Notes under the pieces: model-generated
Seen by the model: only the letters and a program-made list of their open reading frames with translations
Told to the model about the DNA's origin: nothing
Databases searched by the model: none
Part shown: piece by piece, positions 5,359 to 5,774 of the stretch
How the letters are laid out: every line of letters starts with the position of its first letter
Position numbering within the stretch: the first letter of the stretch is position 1
Program-made: the position numbers and the translations under genes
Assembly (NCBI GenBank): GCA_029077775.1
Contig: JAQNCU010000204.1
Coordinates: 1-5,774, forward strand
Direction of reading: 5' to 3'
Length of the DNA: 5,774 nucleotides
From: Acidocella sp.
GTDB taxonomy: Bacteria > Pseudomonadota > Alphaproteobacteria > Acetobacterales > Acetobacteraceae

Positions 5359-5774
5359 TCAGAAAAACTTCGCGAGGCGCAGTTCGATCGAACGGTTCAG
5401 GAACCCGCCATGGACACCCACATCATACTCGCCAACCACCATGACCTGGGTGGTCGGGTTGACGAACATCGACCCGGTTAAACGAAGTTGGGATTCGTTC
5501 GTGCGGTTGCCAGTATCGACAACAATCGGGGTGCCCTGCACCGCAACCGTCTGCTTGCCACCGAACGACTGGAAAAAGCCAGGGGCAATCGTGCCACCAA
5601 TGGCAGGATCTATCGTGATGGGAAGATAGATGCGAATTTCGCCACCTGGCTGTTCACGATAGGTCTCATGCGGGCCGAAGGACCGGTTGTTGCTGTAAAA
5701 ATATCCCTCACCCCAGGCCTCCAGCGCGACGTTTTTGCCTGTGGGCGTGCCCGCCAGAATCTGGTGGAACCCGG
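5359..5774 (-). CDS. Probable outer-membrane beta-barrel protein, C-terminal part (5' end outside window)
   Basis: Reading the minus strand from the right edge (first whole codon 5772-5770) gives an uninterrupted frame of about 137 residues ending at TGA (5361-5359). The GTG at 5541 is an internal Val codon, not a start. The visible part begins near GFHQILAGTPTGKN and ends with LNRSIELRLAKFF. Alternating polar and hydrophobic residues in the last strands (QVMVVGEYDV, SIELRLAKFF) and the terminal Phe are hallmarks of outer-membrane barrels recognised by the BAM complex. The order of elements, with REQPGGEIRIY, GFFQSFGGKQTV, an NRTNESQLRLTGS strand and a final hairpin, resembles proteins annotated as 'transporter' of the phenol meta-pathway family (PF13557), judged from memory. 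The barrel call is fairly sure; the family is tentative. It faces the ABC operon tail to tail, so it is probably unrelated to it. Confidence 0.7.
   Translation of the reverse strand, partial: GFHQILAGTPTGKNVALEAWGEGYFYSNNRSFGPHETYREQPGGEIRIYLPITIDPAIGGTIAPGFFQSFGGKQTVAVQGTPIVVDTGNRTNESQLRLTGSMFVNPTTQVMVVGEYDVGVHGGFLNRSIELRLAKFF

Noticed and set aside
5359..5541. A separate 60-residue minus-strand gene starting at 5541
   Set aside because: The same frame stays open to the right edge and reads as one continuous barrel protein, so the GTG at 5541 is internal.
1..5774. CRISPR array, insertion sequence, toxin-antitoxin pair or riboswitch
   Set aside because: No regularly spaced repeats, transposase motifs, small paired genes or recognisable aptamer core were found on either strand.

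Overview
The window looks like part of a Gram-negative bacterial chromosome, most likely from an alphaproteobacterium; the acetic-acid-bacteria relatives are a guess. The clues are a moderately GC-rich codon style, a tRNA with an encoded CCA end, and an outer-membrane-type protein ending in Phe-Phe. Genus and species cannot be fixed from this sequence.

Layout. Positions 1-977 (+) hold the C-terminal two thirds of an APC-family amino acid permease that enters from the left edge. A strong intrinsic terminator follows at 1031-1063. A complete tRNA with anticodon CAT lies at 1116-1190. A non-coding region of about 290 bases (1191-1478) carries a near-consensus sigma-54 promoter at 1368-1384 and, upstream of it, a cluster of TGACAT/GTCA-type repeats. 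Five tightly packed plus-strand genes follow at 1479-5223: a substrate-binding protein with a Tat-type signal, two HisQ/HisM-like permeases, a phytanoyl-CoA dioxygenase (PhyH) family Fe(II)/2-oxoglutarate oxygenase, and a HisP/GlnQ-like ATPase. A 135-base gap (5224-5358) contains a 12-base inverted repeat between convergent genes. The minus strand from 5774 down to 5359 encodes the C-terminus of a probable outer-membrane beta-barrel protein, possibly of the phenol-degradation meta-pathway 'transporter' type.

How the genes fit together. The five genes have gaps of 9 and 10 bases and overlaps of 4 and 17 bases, so they are almost certainly one operon. They supply every part of a polar-amino-acid-type ABC importer. 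The oxygenase sits between the second permease and the ATPase and overlaps the ATPase start. The simplest reading is uptake of an amino-acid-like small molecule followed by its oxidation in the cytoplasm, similar in logic to tauABCD but built from different families. A sigma-54 promoter would tie the system to an enhancer-binding regulator, perhaps nitrogen control. The substrate is unknown. A Thr in the binding protein, where I recall HisJ and GlnH having an amine-binding Asp, hints that the ligand may not be an ordinary free alpha-amino acid. This operon is the most interesting part of the window.
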